Origin: JBBRWV01 sp038248985
GTDB taxonomy: Bacteria; Planctomycetota; Phycisphaerae; WQYP01
Assembly (NCBI GenBank): GCA_038248985.1
Contig: JBBRWV010000049.1
Span: forward strand, 1 to 23,479
DNA length: 23,479 nt
Direction of reading: 5' to 3'
The notes under the pieces were generated by a model, which saw only the letters and a list, made by a program, of their open reading frames with translations, was not told the DNA's origin and searched no databases. Below are positions 14,405 to 22,045 of this stretch, piece by piece. The position numbers and the translations under genes were made by a program. Position 1 is the first letter of the stretch, and every line of letters starts with the position of its first letter.

Positions 14405-15922
14405 ATGAAAAAATCCCGCTCCCGCAAAACACGACTCCTCGCCTTGCTGATCCCCGCCCTCGTCCCCTTCCTCGCCCACGCCGAAGACTGGCCCATGTGG
14501 GGACGCACCTCCGACCGCAAAATGATCAGCCCCGAAAAAAATCCCCCCACCGACTGGGATGTCGAGTCCGGCAAAAATATCAAATGGACCGCCACCCTCG
14601 GCTCACAAACCTACGGCAACCCCGTCGTCGCCGGCGGACTCGTCTTCGTCGGCACCAATAACGGCGCCAAACGCGACCCCAAAATCACCGACGACGCCAG
14701 CGTCCTCAAGATCTTCCGCGAATCCGATGGCAAATTCCTCTGGCAAAAACTTAGCCCCAAACTCAAGGCCGGTCGCGTCAATGACTGGCCCTACCAGGGC
14801 ATCTGCTCCACCGTCTGCGCTGAAGGCGATTTCGTCTGGTACTGCACCAGTCGCTGCGAAGTCGTCTGCCTCGACGTCTCCGCCCTCCGCAAAGGCACCG
14901 GCGATCCCAAGGAAGTCTGGGTCGTTGACATGATGGCCACCCTCGGCGTCTTCCCCCACAACATGACCAGTTGTTCCCCCGCACTCTTCGAAGACCACGT
15001 CTACATCATCACCGCCAACGGCGTCGATGAATCCCACAAAAATATCCCCTCCCCCAAAGCCCCCTCCATTGTCTGCTTCAACAAAAAAACCGGCAAGGTC
15101 GTCTGGTCCGACAACGCCCCCCTCGAACGCGTCCTCCACAGCCAATGGGCCAGCCCCGCCGTCGTCACCGTCGACGGCGTCACCCAGGTCCTCTGCCCCC
15201 TCGGCGATTCCTGGCTCCGCTCCTACGAAGCCAAAACCGGCAAGCTCCTCTGGAAATGCGATATGAATCGCAAAGATACCGTCTACCCCACCACCCGCAA
15301 TGAACTCATCTCCACCCCCATCGTCGCCGGAAACCTCATGATCCTCGCCACCGGCCAGGACCCCGAACACGGCGAAGGCCCCGGCTCACTCTGGGCCGTC
15401 GATGTCACCAAATCCGGCGATGTCTCCGCCGAAATCGACAACCCCCAAGCCAAAGTCGATGCCGACAAAGAACTCGTCGCCCCCGTTGAGCAAATCAAGA
15501 AAAAAGGCCTCCCCAACCCTCAGAGCGCCGTCGTCTGGAGCTTCGAAAAACTCCCCAACGTCCCCAAACCCAAATCCCAGCAACGCATGAACCGCTCCAT
15601 CTCCACCGCCGTCGAACTCGACGGCCTCGTCTACGTCCCCGATTTCTCCGGCTACCTCCGCTGCTTTGACGTCAAAACCGGCCAACTCCACTGGACCCTC
15701 AATACCGAATCCGCCATCTGGGGCTCACCCTTGATCGCCGATGGAAAAATCTATCAAGGCAACGAAGCCGGCGATATCTTCATCCTCGCCACCGGCAAAG
15801 AACTCAAAGAACTCGCACGCATCAACATGGGCTCCGCGGTCTACTGTTCCCCGGTCTTCGCCAACGGCGTCCTGTACATCAACACGCGCGACACTCTCTT
15901 TGCCATCGAGCAGAAAAAGTAA
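14405..15922 (+). CDS. Secreted PQQ-like beta-propeller protein
   Basis: From the ATG at 14405 the product has 505 residues: a signal peptide (KKSRSRKTR, a hydrophobic core, then AHA|EDWPMW with cleavage after residue 26) and a single propeller. Repeated blade signatures include ESDGKFLWQKL, NKKTGKVVWSDN, EAKTGKLLWKCD, DVKTGQLHWTLN and a closing VLYINTRDTLFAIEQ. The mature start EDWPMWGR parallels DWPQWRGP of the preceding gene, so the two are probably diverged paralogues. They share only the propeller; the Ig-like and LamG-like parts are absent here. AAGG lies about seven bases before the ATG, which is preferred over in-frame upstream starts because it gives the signal peptide. The gap to the previous gene is 46 bases, and to the ligase gene only 8 bases. 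Likely periplasmic; function unknown. Confidence 0.88.
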   Translation: MKKSRSRKTRLLALLIPALVPFLAHAEDWPMWGRTSDRKMISPEKNPPTDWDVESGKNIKWTATLGSQTYGNPVVAGGLVFVGTNNGAKRDPKITDDASVLKIFRESDGKFLWQKLSPKLKAGRVNDWPYQGICSTVCAEGDFVWYCTSRCEVVCLDVSALRKGTGDPKEVWVVDMMATLGVFPHNMTSCSPALFEDHVYIITANGVDESHKNIPSPKAPSIVCFNKKTGKVVWSDNAPLERVLHSQWASPAVVTVDGVTQVLCPLGDSWLRSYEAKTGKLLWKCDMNRKDTVYPTTRNELISTPIVAGNLMILATGQDPEHGEGPGSLWAVDVTKSGDVSAEIDNPQAKVDADKELVAPVEQIKKKGLPNPQSAVVWSFEKLPNVPKPKSQQRMNRSISTAVELDGLVYVPDFSGYLRCFDVKTGQLHWTLNTESAIWGSPLIADGKIYQGNEAGDIFILATGKELKELARINMGSAVYCSPVFANGVLYINTRDTLFAIEQKK

Positions 15923-15930
15923 GAGGCCTC

Positions 15931-17007
15931 ATGACCGCTTCCGACTCCGCCATCCAATCCGCCGCCCGCGCCCTCGATGCCCACGTCCGCACCATCATTG
16001 AATGGCACTTCAACCCCGCCACCGGATGCGACTTCTGGCTTAATTGGGCCCAATCCGCCTCCTTTGACCCCCGCCAAAAAATCACCTCCTTCGACGACCT
16101 CCGCCTCTTCCCCCACTTCCAGGATGACTGGCTCCGTGGCGGACCCATCCGCCGCTGGCTCCCCCAAGGCCTCGCCGACAAGCCCCTCTACGTCTTCGAA
16201 ACCGGCGGCTCCACCGGCGTCCCCAAAAGCCGCCTCCAAATCGATGACTTCCGCATCGATTACCAGGAGTTCAGCAAAACCCTCAATAACACCTCCTTCC
16301 CCCAAGGTGCCGATTGGCTCATGCTCGGTCCCTCCGGACCACGCCGCCTCCGCCTCGCCATCGAACACCTCGCCCAAATCCGCGGCGGCATCTCCTTCTG
16401 CGTTGACCTCGATCCTCGCTGGGTCATCAAATGCCTCAAACGCGGTGCCATCCAGGAAGCCAACCTCTATAAACAACACTGCATCGACCAGGCCCTCACC
16501 ATCCTCCGTGCCAACCCCAACATCCAATGTATGTTCACCACCCCCAAACTCCTCGAAGCACTCTGCGAAAAAATCGACCTCGTCCGCTACGGCATCAAAG
16601 GCATCTTCTGCGGCGGCACCGAAATGACCTCCCAGTTTCACCGCTTCGCCCGCGAAGAACTCGTCCCCGGTATCGACTTCGTCCCCACCTACGGCAACAC
16701 CCTCATGGGCCTCGCCTGCCACAAACCCTTTGATCCTGTTGACAATTTCGAAATTATCTACCACGCCCCCCAACCCCGCGCCGTCGTCCAGATCGTCAAC
16801 CCCAGTGACGCCGAACAACTCGTCCCCTACGGCCAAATCGGCCGCGTCATGCTCACCACCCTCACCCGCGAAACCTTCATCCCCCGCTTCCTCGAACGCG
16901 ATCAAGCCTTCCGCCGCCCCCCCTGCGAAAAATATCCCTGGGATGGTGCCGGCAATGTTCAGCCCTTCGCGGCTTTCTCCGGCACCGTCGTGGAAGGCGT
17001 TTATTGA
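15931..17007 (+). CDS. ANL-superfamily (AMP-forming) adenylating enzyme lacking the C-terminal domain
   Basis: The 358-residue protein carries the large N-domain of the acyl/aryl adenylating superfamily. Seen are the P-loop ETGGSTGVPK (90-99), FCGGTEM (226-232), TYGNT (253-257) and the GRVMLTTL ... PRFLERD region (304-324), with Asp324 at the ATP-ribose position. It should form an acyl-AMP from a carboxylic acid. The usual 100-residue C-domain with the A10 lysine is missing: only about 34 residues follow, including Cys332 (RRPPCEKY). The length and missing domain recall LuxE acyl-protein synthetases, which move the acyl group to a cysteine; phenylacetate-CoA ligase-like is the alternative. 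AAGAGG lies just before the ATG. The stop overlaps the next ATG as TGATG, so ligase and dehydrogenase are coupled. Confidence 0.82.
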   Translation: MTASDSAIQSAARALDAHVRTIIEWHFNPATGCDFWLNWAQSASFDPRQKITSFDDLRLFPHFQDDWLRGGPIRRWLPQGLADKPLYVFETGGSTGVPKSRLQIDDFRIDYQEFSKTLNNTSFPQGADWLMLGPSGPRRLRLAIEHLAQIRGGISFCVDLDPRWVIKCLKRGAIQEANLYKQHCIDQALTILRANPNIQCMFTTPKLLEALCEKIDLVRYGIKGIFCGGTEMTSQFHRFAREELVPGIDFVPTYGNTLMGLACHKPFDPVDNFEIIYHAPQPRAVVQIVNPSDAEQLVPYGQIGRVMLTTLTRETFIPRFLERDQAFRRPPCEKYPWDGAGNVQPFAAFSGTVVEGVY

Positions 17008-18431
17008 TGCTGCACATCCCCCTGCTCCGCCATGGAAAACCCTACACGTCCATCGAGACGACCACCCTCCTGCACCATGCCACCGGGGCCCACATCGCCC
17101 AGGTCAGCCTCGCCAACCCCGGCCTCATCCGCCGCGACATCCACCGCATGAACTATAATTCTCTTGAGAGCTTCACCGTCCGCGACCTACTATCCATCGC
17201 CAAAAAAGCTGCAACCCTATTCTCTACCGCGTCTCTCCCCCTCGGCAATGAGTCCCAATCCTTCAACGACTACATCCGCCAGCTCTCCGCCACCACCGGC
17301 ATGCCCTACAGCTACTGCCGTGGCAATGCCGCCAAAATCTTCCGCGTCCTCGATGAACTAGACGTCATCATCGCCGGCCTCACCCGCGGATTCGATCTCT
17401 CCATCCTCGACCAAGGCTTCGGCTACGACCACGGACGCACCCTCAGTTGGCAGCGCCAGGCTCGCACTTTCGGTGCCGTATTGCCCAGCAATTCCCCCGG
17501 CGTTCACTCCCTCTGGATTCCCGCCTTTGCCCTCAAAACGCCCCTCATCCTCAAGCCCGGCCGCGAAGAACCCTGGACCCCCTGGCGCATCATCCAGTCC
17601 CTCATCGCCGCCGGCGCGCCCCCCGAAGCCTTTGGCTTCTACCCCGCCGATCACGCCGGCGCCGGCGAAATCCTCAACACCACCGACCGCTCCATGCTCT
17701 TCGGCGATGCCGCCACCACCCGCCTCTGGGCCAGTGACCCCCGCGTCGAATTACATGGTCCCGGCTATTCCAAAGTCATATTAGGCGAAGATGCCGCCGA
17801 TCACTTCGCAGACTATGTAGAGACTATTGCCAGTTCCATCGCCGCCAACGGTGGCCGCTCCTGCATCAACGCCTCCGCCGTCTACACCCCCAAAAATGCC
17901 GATGCCCTCGCCGCCGCACTCGCCCAAAAACTCTCCACCATCCGCGCTCTCCCCGCTGAAGACCCCAACGCCCAGATCGCCGCCTTCTCCAATCCCGACA
18001 CCGCCTCCCGCGTGAATTCCGCCATCGACGCCCTCCTCGCCACCGATCCCGCCTCCGCCCAGGACCTCACCCTCCAACTCCGCGGCACACCCCGCCTCCA
18101 AACCCTCGGCCGCTGCGCCTACCTCCTCCCCACCATCATCCGCTGCTCCCCCACCCACCCCATCGCCCACCGCGAATACCTCTTCCCCTTCGCCACCGTC
18201 ATTGAATCCCCCGAATCCGAAATCCCCGCCTCCATCGGCCCCACCCTCGTCGCCACCGTTATCTCCCAAAACCAAAAACTCATCCACGCCCTCATGGCCT
18301 CCCCCGATGTCGACCGTCTCAACGTCGGCCCCGTCCCCACCTGGAAACTCTCCTGGGATCAACCCCACGAAGGCAACCTCTTCGAACACCTCTACCGCCA
18401 ACGCGCCTTTCAAATTGAACCGGTGGTGTAG
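17007..18431 (+). CDS. Aldehyde dehydrogenase-superfamily protein (probable acyl reductase)
   Basis: The 474-residue product has the ALDH fold signatures: PSNSPG (160-165), the cofactor-binding ILKPG (181-185) with Lys183, LFGDAAT (231-237), ELHGPGYSK (248-256) in place of ELGGKSP, the catalytic segment GGRSCINAS (282-290) with Cys286, and REYLFPF (389-395) for the E-x-F motif. A thiohemiacetal/acyl-enzyme chemistry with NAD(P) is therefore expected. Its N-terminal 130 residues are not typical of ordinary ALDHs, and in this context reduction of an activated acyl group to an aldehyde is as likely as oxidation. LuxC-type reductases are of similar size but have different motifs around the cysteine. 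The ATG at 17007 overlaps the ligase stop by one base. The next gene follows after two bases. Confidence 0.85.
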   Translation: MLHIPLLRHGKPYTSIETTTLLHHATGAHIAQVSLANPGLIRRDIHRMNYNSLESFTVRDLLSIAKKAATLFSTASLPLGNESQSFNDYIRQLSATTGMPYSYCRGNAAKIFRVLDELDVIIAGLTRGFDLSILDQGFGYDHGRTLSWQRQARTFGAVLPSNSPGVHSLWIPAFALKTPLILKPGREEPWTPWRIIQSLIAAGAPPEAFGFYPADHAGAGEILNTTDRSMLFGDAATTRLWASDPRVELHGPGYSKVILGEDAADHFADYVETIASSIAANGGRSCINASAVYTPKNADALAAALAQKLSTIRALPAEDPNAQIAAFSNPDTASRVNSAIDALLATDPASAQDLTLQLRGTPRLQTLGRCAYLLPTIIRCSPTHPIAHREYLFPFATVIESPESEIPASIGPTLVATVISQNQKLIHALMASPDVDRLNVGPVPTWKLSWDQPHEGNLFEHLYRQRAFQIEPVV

Positions 18432-18433
18432 CC

Positions 18434-19564
18434 GTGCAAATCCTCCCCTCCAAAAATCTCCAACAACTTCCCGGTTCCAACGTCCCCATCCTCTTCGGCA
18501 AGGGCTCCCTCCAATTTCTCCCCCGCGAACTTCTCCCCTTCGGCTCCCGCGCCCTCGTCGTCTCTGACCCCGGCCTCGCCGCCGCCGGACACGTCGACCA
18601 CGTCATGCAAAATCTCGCCCACGCCGGCATCACCGCCCAATCCTTCACCGACCTCAGCCCCAACCCCACCACCGATGACGTCGCCCGCGGCCTCGCCCTC
18701 GCCCAGCTATTCCAGCCAAACGTCCTCGTCGCCCTCGGCGGCGGCAGCGCCATGGATTCCGCCAAAGGCATCAACTTCCTCCTCACCAACGGCGGACAAA
18801 TGTCCGACTACTGGGGCGTCGATAAAGCCTCCCGACCCATGCTCCCCCTCATCGCCATCCCCACCACCGCCGGCACCGGCAGCGACGCCCAATCCGCCGC
18901 CCTTATCACCGACGCACTCACCCACCGTAAAATGGCCTGCCTCGACAAAAAAGTCCTCCCTCGCTTCGCCATCCTTGACCCCACCCTCCTCATCACCTGC
19001 CCCCGCCCCATCCGCGCGGCCACCGCCCTCGATGCCCTCGCCCATGCGGTCGAAACTTCTGCCGCCTCCAATCGCAACGAAACTTCCCGCGCCTTTTCAC
19101 TCAGCGCCTGGGCCCTCCTTTGCCCCTCCTTCGGTGCCTACGTCCAGCTCCGCGAGTCTCCCGACGACCGCGACGCCATGCTCCTCGGTGCCCACCTCGC
19201 CGGTGCCGCCGTCGAAAATTCCATGCTCGGCTCCGCCCACGCCTGCGCCAACCCCCTCACCGAACTCTTCGGCCTCAACCACGGCATCGCCGTCAGCGTC
19301 ATGCTCCCCCACGTCATTCGCTTCAACTCCGCCCTCCCTGAAAATCACTACAGCGACCTCGGCGAATCCCCCGAAGCACTCATCGATATCCTCTATTCCT
19401 TCCTCGCCGCCTCCGGCATCCCCACCCGCCTCGCTCTCCACGACGTCACTCCCGACTCCTTCGAAAAACTCGCCGCCGCCGCCGCCCAGCAATGGACCGC
19501 CAAATTCAACCCCCGCCCCATGACCCCCGCCGACTTCCTCTCCCTCTACCAGAACGCCTGGTAA
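18434..19564 (+). CDS. Iron-containing alcohol dehydrogenase
   Basis: The 376-residue protein is a group III (Fe-type) alcohol dehydrogenase. Landmarks are the NAD(P) site GGGSAMDSAK (102-111), PTTAGTGSDAQSAALIT (143-159), and the four metal ligands Asp200 and His204 (ALDALAHAVE), His269 (LGSAHACANP) and His283 (GLNHGIA). All four ligands are present, so it should be active with Fe2+ or a similar metal. It interconverts an aldehyde and an alcohol; next to an adenylating enzyme and an ALDH-family enzyme it would complete reduction of an acid to an alcohol, or begin the reverse. The GTG start at 18434 lies two bases after the previous stop, with a weak GGTGG site before it. It converges on the propeller lipoprotein gene with a 14-base gap and no visible terminator. 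Confidence 0.93.
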   Translation: MQILPSKNLQQLPGSNVPILFGKGSLQFLPRELLPFGSRALVVSDPGLAAAGHVDHVMQNLAHAGITAQSFTDLSPNPTTDDVARGLALAQLFQPNVLVALGGGSAMDSAKGINFLLTNGGQMSDYWGVDKASRPMLPLIAIPTTAGTGSDAQSAALITDALTHRKMACLDKKVLPRFAILDPTLLITCPRPIRAATALDALAHAVETSAASNRNETSRAFSLSAWALLCPSFGAYVQLRESPDDRDAMLLGAHLAGAAVENSMLGSAHACANPLTELFGLNHGIAVSVMLPHVIRFNSALPENHYSDLGESPEALIDILYSFLAASGIPTRLALHDVTPDSFEKLAAAAAQQWTAKFNPRPMTPADFLSLYQNAW

Positions 19565-19578
19565 ATCCCCCCTTCCTA

Positions 19579-20853
19579 CTACCGCCGCTCAAAACAATAC
19601 ACCGTTCCGCCCGTGTCCCCCACAATCAACACCCCGCCCCCAATCGCCACCGGCGCATCAATCTTCCGCGTCCCCGCATATGACCACGCCAACTCCCCCG
19701 TCCGCACATTCAACGCATACAAATTCTTATCCGCCGATCCCACGTACACATAGCCCCCCGAAACCACCGGCGAAGCCACAATCTCCCCGCCCGTCCGAAA
19801 CACCCACCGCGCCTTCCCCGTCGCCAAATCAATCGCATGAACGCACCGATCTTTCGCCCCCACTATCACCATCCCCTCGCTCACCGCTGGCGTCCCATAC
19901 ACCATCGCAACATCCTCAATCCCCGTATAAATCCACCGGCTCGTCAACTTCTGTGGATCAATATTCAACACCCGCCCCTGGTCTGTTCCCACCACCCATG
20001 CCTCCCTCGTTGCCGCCGTGCCCCCTCCCGTCAACATCTTCAAATCAAAAATCCCCGTCTCCTTCCCATCCGCCGCCGACAGCACCCGTAACCGCGCATC
20101 ACACCCCGTCACCAGCAACTTCCCCTCCCACACCGTCACCGCCGCATTCACCCGATCCTCCGCCTGCCCCTTCCACACCAACTTCCCATCCTCCGCATCC
20201 AGACTGTAAATCTCCTTGCTGTCCATCCCAAAAACCACCCGCCCTCTCCCCGTCCCATCCTTGAAAAAATTCGCCGACGAATGAATACCCCTCTCCGCCC
20301 GCTCCGGCCCCGCCGCCTGAAATGTCCAAACCTTCTCCCCGCTCACTCCATCCACACAATGAAACCTCCCCTGCATATCCCCCAGAAATACCCGCACCCC
20401 CTTCTCCCCCTGCACCACCAGCGGTGCCGTCTCAAACGCCGCCGCATCCCCCTCCCCCTCCCCCTTCGTCTCCGCCGTATACGTCCACCGCGTCGCCCCA
20501 TCCTGAATCGACAGCGCCCGCAATCCCCCCTTCAAATCCGCCACATACACCACCTCCCCAAATATCGCCGCCGAATTCCCCACCGCCGCCCGCTCTTCCT
20601 CATTCAACTTCCGCGACCATCGCAACTTTAGCGGCGGCGTCCCCAAATCCTCCCCCGCCACTCCCACCAACGCTCCGCCTCCCTGAAACCCCACCCAATT
20701 CCCCGCCTCATTCTTCTTCGTCAAATTTCCCCCCGTCCCCGTCGCCGCCCCACGCGTCGCTGTCGTCCCAGGTTCCTCCCGCCCGCACCCCATCCCCCAA
20801 ATTCCCACCCCCAACCCCATCACGCAAAAAATCCATCTCATGAAACAACCCAT
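19579..20853 (-). CDS. PQQ-like beta-propeller lipoprotein
   Basis: The 424-residue protein starts with a hydrophobic segment ending GMGC (Cys23). This is a plausible but imperfect lipobox, because Gly rather than Leu/Val/Ile sits at -3. A Gly/Thr-rich linker follows and then a BamB-like propeller (about 55-424). Blades include SIQDGATRWTYT, DGVSGEKVWTFQ, DAEDGKLVWKGQ, DLATGKARWVFR and NVRTGELAWSYAG. It is probably anchored in an envelope membrane and may act as a scaffold or ligand-binding protein; enzymatic activity is not evident. The ATG at 20853 is chosen because GAAGG lies five bases upstream; an in-frame ATG at 20841 would also keep the signal peptide. Its codons are G-rich, with many GGG glycine codons. 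It is last in the FabZ-ACP run but has its own candidate promoter. Confidence 0.82.
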   Translation of the reverse strand: MGCFMRWIFCVMGLGVGIWGMGCGREEPGTTATRGAATGTGGNLTKKNEAGNWVGFQGGGALVGVAGEDLGTPPLKLRWSRKLNEEERAAVGNSAAIFGEVVYVADLKGGLRALSIQDGATRWTYTAETKGEGEGDAAAFETAPLVVQGEKGVRVFLGDMQGRFHCVDGVSGEKVWTFQAAGPERAERGIHSSANFFKDGTGRGRVVFGMDSKEIYSLDAEDGKLVWKGQAEDRVNAAVTVWEGKLLVTGCDARLRVLSAADGKETGIFDLKMLTGGGTAATREAWVVGTDQGRVLNIDPQKLTSRWIYTGIEDVAMVYGTPAVSEGMVIVGAKDRCVHAIDLATGKARWVFRTGGEIVASPVVSGGYVYVGSADKNLYALNVRTGELAWSYAGTRKIDAPVAIGGGVLIVGDTGGTVYCFERR

Positions 20854-20898
20854 GCCAACCAACCTTCACGAAGTCAGGAGAAGCGCAAAACCCACAAC

Positions 20899-20927
20899 AT
20901 TATACCCCCCCCAAAAAAAAGTGAACC
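20899..20927 (-). promoter_or_regulatory. Candidate promoter with homopolymeric T8G8 spacer
   Basis: On the - strand a perfect TATAAT (20904-20899) is preceded by eight G and eight T in a row, and then by GTTCAC or TTCACT at the -35 position (15-16 base spacer). Transcription would start about 40 bases before the propeller lipoprotein ATG. The -35 box is poor. Confidence 0.4.
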
Positions 20928-20950
20928 TTGAAACTTGAGCCTTGAAACTT
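20926..20950. repeat. 11-bp direct repeat CCTTGAAACTT, two copies
   Basis: CCTTGAAACTT occurs at 20926-20936 and 20940-20950 with a three-base spacer (GAG). It lies between the second FabZ-like gene and the propeller lipoprotein gene, next to the candidate promoter. It could be a tandem regulator site or only a degenerate intergenic repeat. Confidence 0.6.
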
Positions 20951-20975
20951 CTCTCACCCCTCCCCCCCTGACCCC

Positions 20976-21491
20976 TCACCCCCCCGGCAACTCCACATGT
21001 ATCTCCCGCCGATACGTCTCAAACAACGCCATAAACTGACTGTTAAATACAAAATTGAAATCCGGAAATTTCATCCCCGACATATTGTTGTCGATGTGCG
21101 AAAACATCATGTCCACCTGCCCCACCGGCACCTCCACCATCGCCCCCTTCACCGTCGTCCGCGCACTGATCACCCCCTCAATCGCCGCCCCCGTCTCGTT
21201 CACATTGCTGATCTTCGCCGCATACACAATCTGCTCCCCCGGCCGCACCAGCCGCGAAAACGTCGCCCGCCCAATCTTCGCCAAAATCACCTTCTCTTGA
21301 AAATTCCGCGCCGCACCCACCAATATCCCCGCCGTCTGCGCCATCCCTTCCACCATCAAACTCGCCGGCATCACCGGAAAACCCGGAAAATGATCGTGCA
21401 GATGATCCTCCGCCAGCGACACATTCTTGATCGCCACCGCCGCCACGTTCACTTCAAATTTCTCAAACTTGTCGATCCAGATCCAACGCAT
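20976..21491 (-). CDS. FabZ-like 3-hydroxyacyl-ACP dehydratase (copy 2)
   Basis: The 171-residue protein has the hot-dog fold signature of FabZ-type dehydratases: HFPGFPVMPASLMVEGMAQTAG (34-55), with the catalytic pair His34 and Glu48. It would dehydrate 3-hydroxyacyl-ACP to trans-2-enoyl-ACP in fatty acid-type elongation. Position 43 is Ala where FabZ normally has Gly (VMPG). The C-terminus runs longer than a standard 145-residue FabZ (FVFNSQFMALFETYRREI). His and Glu lie at the same positions as in copy 1, so the two are probably diverged duplicates that may act as a heterodimer or on different chains. The ATG at 21491 has only a weak ribosome-binding site. It follows the ACP gene by 119 bases that include a hairpin. 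Confidence 0.88.
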   Translation of the reverse strand: MRWIWIDKFEKFEVNVAAVAIKNVSLAEDHLHDHFPGFPVMPASLMVEGMAQTAGILVGAARNFQEKVILAKIGRATFSRLVRPGEQIVYAAKISNVNETGAAIEGVISARTTVKGAMVEVPVGQVDMMFSHIDNNMSGMKFPDFNFVFNSQFMALFETYRREIHVELPGG

Positions 21492-21581
21492 CCACGTCCC
21501 GCTTCCACAAGTTCAAAAACACGCCAGCCCTCTTGCTCGCCTGCGTGCCTCCGTGCTCCAATACCGTCATTCACCTGCAAC

Positions 21582-21603
21582 CGGGCCTGCCCGCCCAGGC
21601 CCG
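21582..21603 (-). other. GC-rich hairpin after the ACP gene
   Basis: CGGGCCTG (21582-21589) and CAGGCCCG (21596-21603) form a perfect 8-bp stem with a six-base loop. It starts eight bases past the ACP stop on the - strand. No T-run follows, so it is more likely an RNA-stabilising or partial-attenuation element than a full terminator. Confidence 0.5.
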
Positions 21604-21610
21604 CCGCCGC

Positions 21611-22000
21611 TCAGGTATTCACCTTCGTCATCACATACTTGCACAGCGTGTCCACCGTGAAAATATCCCGAAACTTGTTGATGTCCGGGTCCGCCACAAA
21701 CTTGCTGATGTCCGCAAACGCCATCCGCGTCTTCAACTCCTCGATCCCCTTCTCCGTCATCCGCCCATTCTGCACAAACTCCGGGTTCGTAAACAGATTC
21801 TCCGGAATTAACTCCCCCTTCGGAATCTTGATCGTGAACGTCTTCTCCAACTGGAACGTAATATCCAGGTAATCAATCGATTCCGCCCCCAGATCCTCCG
21901 ACAAACGCGCCTCCGGCGTCACCTCATCATCATCGACCGCCAACGCCTCCGTCAGCACTTTCTTAACTTTCTCAAACACTTCGGCTTCTGTCATCGGCAT
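21611..22000 (-). CDS. Acyl carrier protein, extended form
   Basis: The 129-residue acidic protein is an acyl carrier protein. The phosphopantetheine site is LGAESIDYLDI with Ser41; Ile42 replaces the usual Leu of the DSL motif. Helix I (EVFEKVKKVLTEAL) and helix II (DYLDITFQLEKTF) are standard. The protein is about 50 residues longer than a typical 78-residue ACP. The extra sequence lies between helix II and the last helix (PENLFTNPEFVQNG through DINKFRDIFTVDTLC) and looks helical. The ATG at 22000 is preferred because GGAGG lies five bases upstream. It is flanked by two FabZ-like dehydratases, so it likely carries the chain they dehydrate. No ketosynthase, ketoreductase or holo-ACP synthase is in the window. 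Confidence 0.9.
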   Translation of the reverse strand: MPMTEAEVFEKVKKVLTEALAVDDDEVTPEARLSEDLGAESIDYLDITFQLEKTFTIKIPKGELIPENLFTNPEFVQNGRMTEKGIEELKTRMAFADISKFVADPDINKFRDIFTVDTLCKYVMTKVNT

Positions 22001-22045
22001 GATCGCCTCCAATTTATTGACACTTCGTATTATCCGGTAATCCGT

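Noticed and set aside
12478..14595. 705-codon - strand open frame rich in Gly, Asp and Glu
   Set aside because: It is antisense to the first propeller gene. It arises because C-ending codons leave few stops on the opposite strand.
17007..18431. LuxC-type acyl reductase assignment
   Set aside because: Size fits, but the motifs (ILKPG, GGRSCINAS, E-x-F) are those of the general aldehyde dehydrogenase fold, so only the broader family is called.
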